Shown in pieces: positions 62,823-64,000 of a stretch of DNA of 64,000 nt. Source of the DNA: Candidatus Tectimicrobiota bacterium. Lineage in GTDB: Bacteria; JACPUC01. Numbering within the stretch: the stretch's first letter is position 1; the number at the start of each line of letters is the position of its first letter. Both the position numbers and the translations under genes were made by a program. The DNA lies in assembly GCA_016192455.1 (NCBI GenBank), contig JACPUC010000016.1:1-64000 (forward strand), in the 5' to 3' direction. The notes beneath the pieces are model-generated. The model was not told where the DNA came from and made no database searches. It saw only the letters and a program-made list of their open reading frames with translations.

Positions 62823-63554
62823 GTAGATGATCAGGTAGCCGAGGCCGCGCTTCGAGACCAGGAACTCCCCCACGATCACGCCGATCCAGGTCAGGCCGAT
62901 ATTGGTCTTTAGCGCGCCGATAATTGCAGGCATACTGCCCGGCAAGACGACCTTCTGGAGCACCTGCCACTTGCTGGCGCCGAAGGTGCGCAACAGCTTG
63001 ATCTTCTCCGGGCTCACCTCGTTGAAGCCAGCGGCGATCATGAGGATGGAGACGATGACGGAGATGGTCAGCGCCACCCCCAGGATGGCGGCGGGGCCGA
63101 AGCCCAGCCAGACGATGAAGACCGGCCCCAGGGCGATCTTCGGGATGCTGTTCGCCACCACGATGTAAGGGTCAAAGACGCGCGCCAGGAACTCCGACCA
63201 CCAGAGCACCGTGGCGGTGAGGAGGCCGAGGAGGGTGCCGATCACAAAGGCGACGATGGTTTCGACGAGGGTGGCCCAGACGTGTTGGTAGAGGGAGCCA
63301 TCGCCAAGCAGGTCGAGGAAGGTGCGCAGGATCTTCAGCGGCTGGCTGGTGATGAAGGGATTGATGAGACCGAGCCGCGCCGCCACCTCCCAGATGATGA
63401 GGAAGCCCACGAAGATGCCGGCCTGCGTCAGGAGGACGGCCCGGTTGCGGCGCCGCAGCCGCCGCAGGTACGCGGCGTGCAGTTGGCTGCGGGCGCCCGC
63501 CGGCAGTCTGGCCTCGGCAGGTCGTGCCCCTGTTCGCGCCTCAGTGGTCTTCAT
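62700..63554 (-). CDS. ABC transporter permease, SsuC/TauC type
   Basis: 284 aa, about six membrane helices. EAA loop at KIKLLRTFGASKWQVLQKVVLPGSMPAIIGALKTNIG. It overlaps the upstream ATPase gene by 14 bases, so translation is coupled. With the ATPase and the two binding proteins it forms a complete importer of the sulfonate/nitrate/taurine class. Confidence 0.92.
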   Translation of the reverse strand: MKTTEARTGARPAEARLPAGARSQLHAAYLRRLRRRNRAVLLTQAGIFVGFLIIWEVAARLGLINPFITSQPLKILRTFLDLLGDGSLYQHVWATLVETIVAFVIGTLLGLLTATVLWWSEFLARVFDPYIVVANSIPKIALGPVFIVWLGFGPAAILGVALTISVIVSILMIAAGFNEVSPEKIKLLRTFGASKWQVLQKVVLPGSMPAIIGALKTNIGLTWIGVIVGEFLVSKRGLGYLIIYGGHLFNLHLVMTSIAVLSVLATAMYLVVSLLERRLLVWKE

Positions 63555-64000
63555 AGCCAGCGTTCAGCTCCTGCCAGAGGCGGTCGAAGTACTCGTTGAA
63601 CTCCGGGGCCTTGCGCGCCAACAAAGGCGACGGTCCCTCGCGGCTCAGGATGATGGGCAGGTCCAGGCGCACGCTGCTGGGCGGCAGGGTGAAGAGGAGG
63701 ACGCGGTCGGACATCGAGATGGCTTCCCCGATGTCGTGCGTCACCAGCACCACCGTCTTGCCCGCGTCGCGCAGGATGGCGTGCACCTCGTCCTCGAGCC
63801 GCAAGCGCGTCTGGTAGTCGAGAGCCGAAAAGGGCTCGTCGAGCAGCACGATCTCGGGGTTGATCGCCAGCGTGCGGATGAGGGCGACGCGCTGCCGCAT
63901 GCCGCCGGAGAGCTGCCGCGGGTAGTAGTGACGGAAGCGCCACAAACCATAGCGCTCCAGCAGCTCAGCCACGTTGGCGCGCGTCGTGCGGCTGGCCTTC
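63541..64000 (-). CDS. ABC transporter ATP-binding protein, SsuB/TauB type (partial, N-terminus off window)
   Basis: The last 152 codons are present; the frame is open to the right edge. Visible motifs: signature LSGGMRQRVALIRTLA, Walker B IVLLDEPFSALD, and the switch His in VLVTHDIGEA. Walker A lies outside. The end NEYFDRLWQEL is typical of SsuB/TauB-type importers. It is the first visible gene of the operon ATPase-permease-receptor B-receptor A. Confidence 0.93.
   Translation of the reverse strand, partial: KASRTTRANVAELLERYGLWRFRHYYPRQLSGGMRQRVALIRTLAINPEIVLLDEPFSALDYQTRLRLEDEVHAILRDAGKTVVLVTHDIGEAISMSDRVLLFTLPPSSVRLDLPIILSREGPSPLLARKAPEFNEYFDRLWQELNAGYEDH

Overview
The window is 64 kb of GC-rich bacterial chromosome (about two thirds G+C by eye) with densely packed genes on both strands. 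Strong sigma-70-type promoters (TTGACT-17-TAGAAT, TTGACT-17-TACAAT, TAGACA-17-TATAAT), type IV pilus minor pilins, sigma-54 activators, a DUF4124 protein, NMT1-type solute importers and many CoA-linked catabolic enzymes suggest a Gram-negative, free-living soil or sediment lineage. The gene mix (LLM oxidoreductases, MmgE/PrpD, amidohydrolases, orphan importers) resembles Methylomirabilota/Rokubacteria, Tectomicrobia or deep Deltaproteobacteria. This placement is inference; no rRNA or tRNA gene was seen to fix it.

Layout. 1-3421 (minus): minor pilin operon fimT-pilV-pilW, a DUF4124/NTF2-like gene, and pilX running off the left edge. 3917-6126 (minus): thiolase and 3-hydroxyacyl-CoA dehydrogenase. 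6660-8057: radical SAM/SPASM protein. 8236-14735: glnE, archease, rtcB, alr. 14832-19485 (minus): GldA/GldF/GldG-type ABC system plus a DUF4340 protein under one strong promoter. 19873-23888: ThDP enzyme, LLM flavin oxidoreductase, MaoC-like dehydratase. 24142-25323 (minus): amino-acid-type binding protein. 26262-26678: zinc-ribbon membrane protein behind a long leader. 26766-28433 (minus): acyl/aryl-AMP ligase. 28634-32241 (minus): large secreted protein and a sigma-54 activator. 32921-41198 (plus): RsbW-like kinase, STAS antagonist, GAF-AAA+ regulator, secreted binding-protein-like gene, membrane SpoIIE/PP2C phosphatase and outer-membrane protein. 41715-43481 (minus): dapA-dapB. 43842-45884: TPP riboswitch, terminator, thiS-thiG-thiE. 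46083-53212 (minus): kynB-like hydrolase, MmgE/PrpD, amidohydrolase, NMT1 binding protein and two permeases. 53428-58164: ferredoxin-ASKHA activator, AMP ligase, thiolase. 58269-59838 (minus): AT-richer, damaged restriction-modification pair. 60127-64000 (minus): NMT1-type ABC importer with a tandemly duplicated binding-protein gene.

How the parts work together. The central 28-41 kb block holds every element of an RsbU/RsbV/RsbW partner-switching cascade but no sigma factor. It is flanked by two AAA+ activators, one without the sigma-54 contact motif, and by envelope proteins, so it reads as a self-contained envelope-signalling module. It is the best candidate here for an undescribed system. 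Other points of note are the broken or split restriction-modification locus, a ThiS with residues after its GG tail, the tandem importer duplication with a permease relic, and a set of CAAAAGTTG-containing sites between the divergent regulators. Metabolic genes cover CoA thioester catabolism, lysine and thiamine synthesis, nitrogen regulation and RNA repair.
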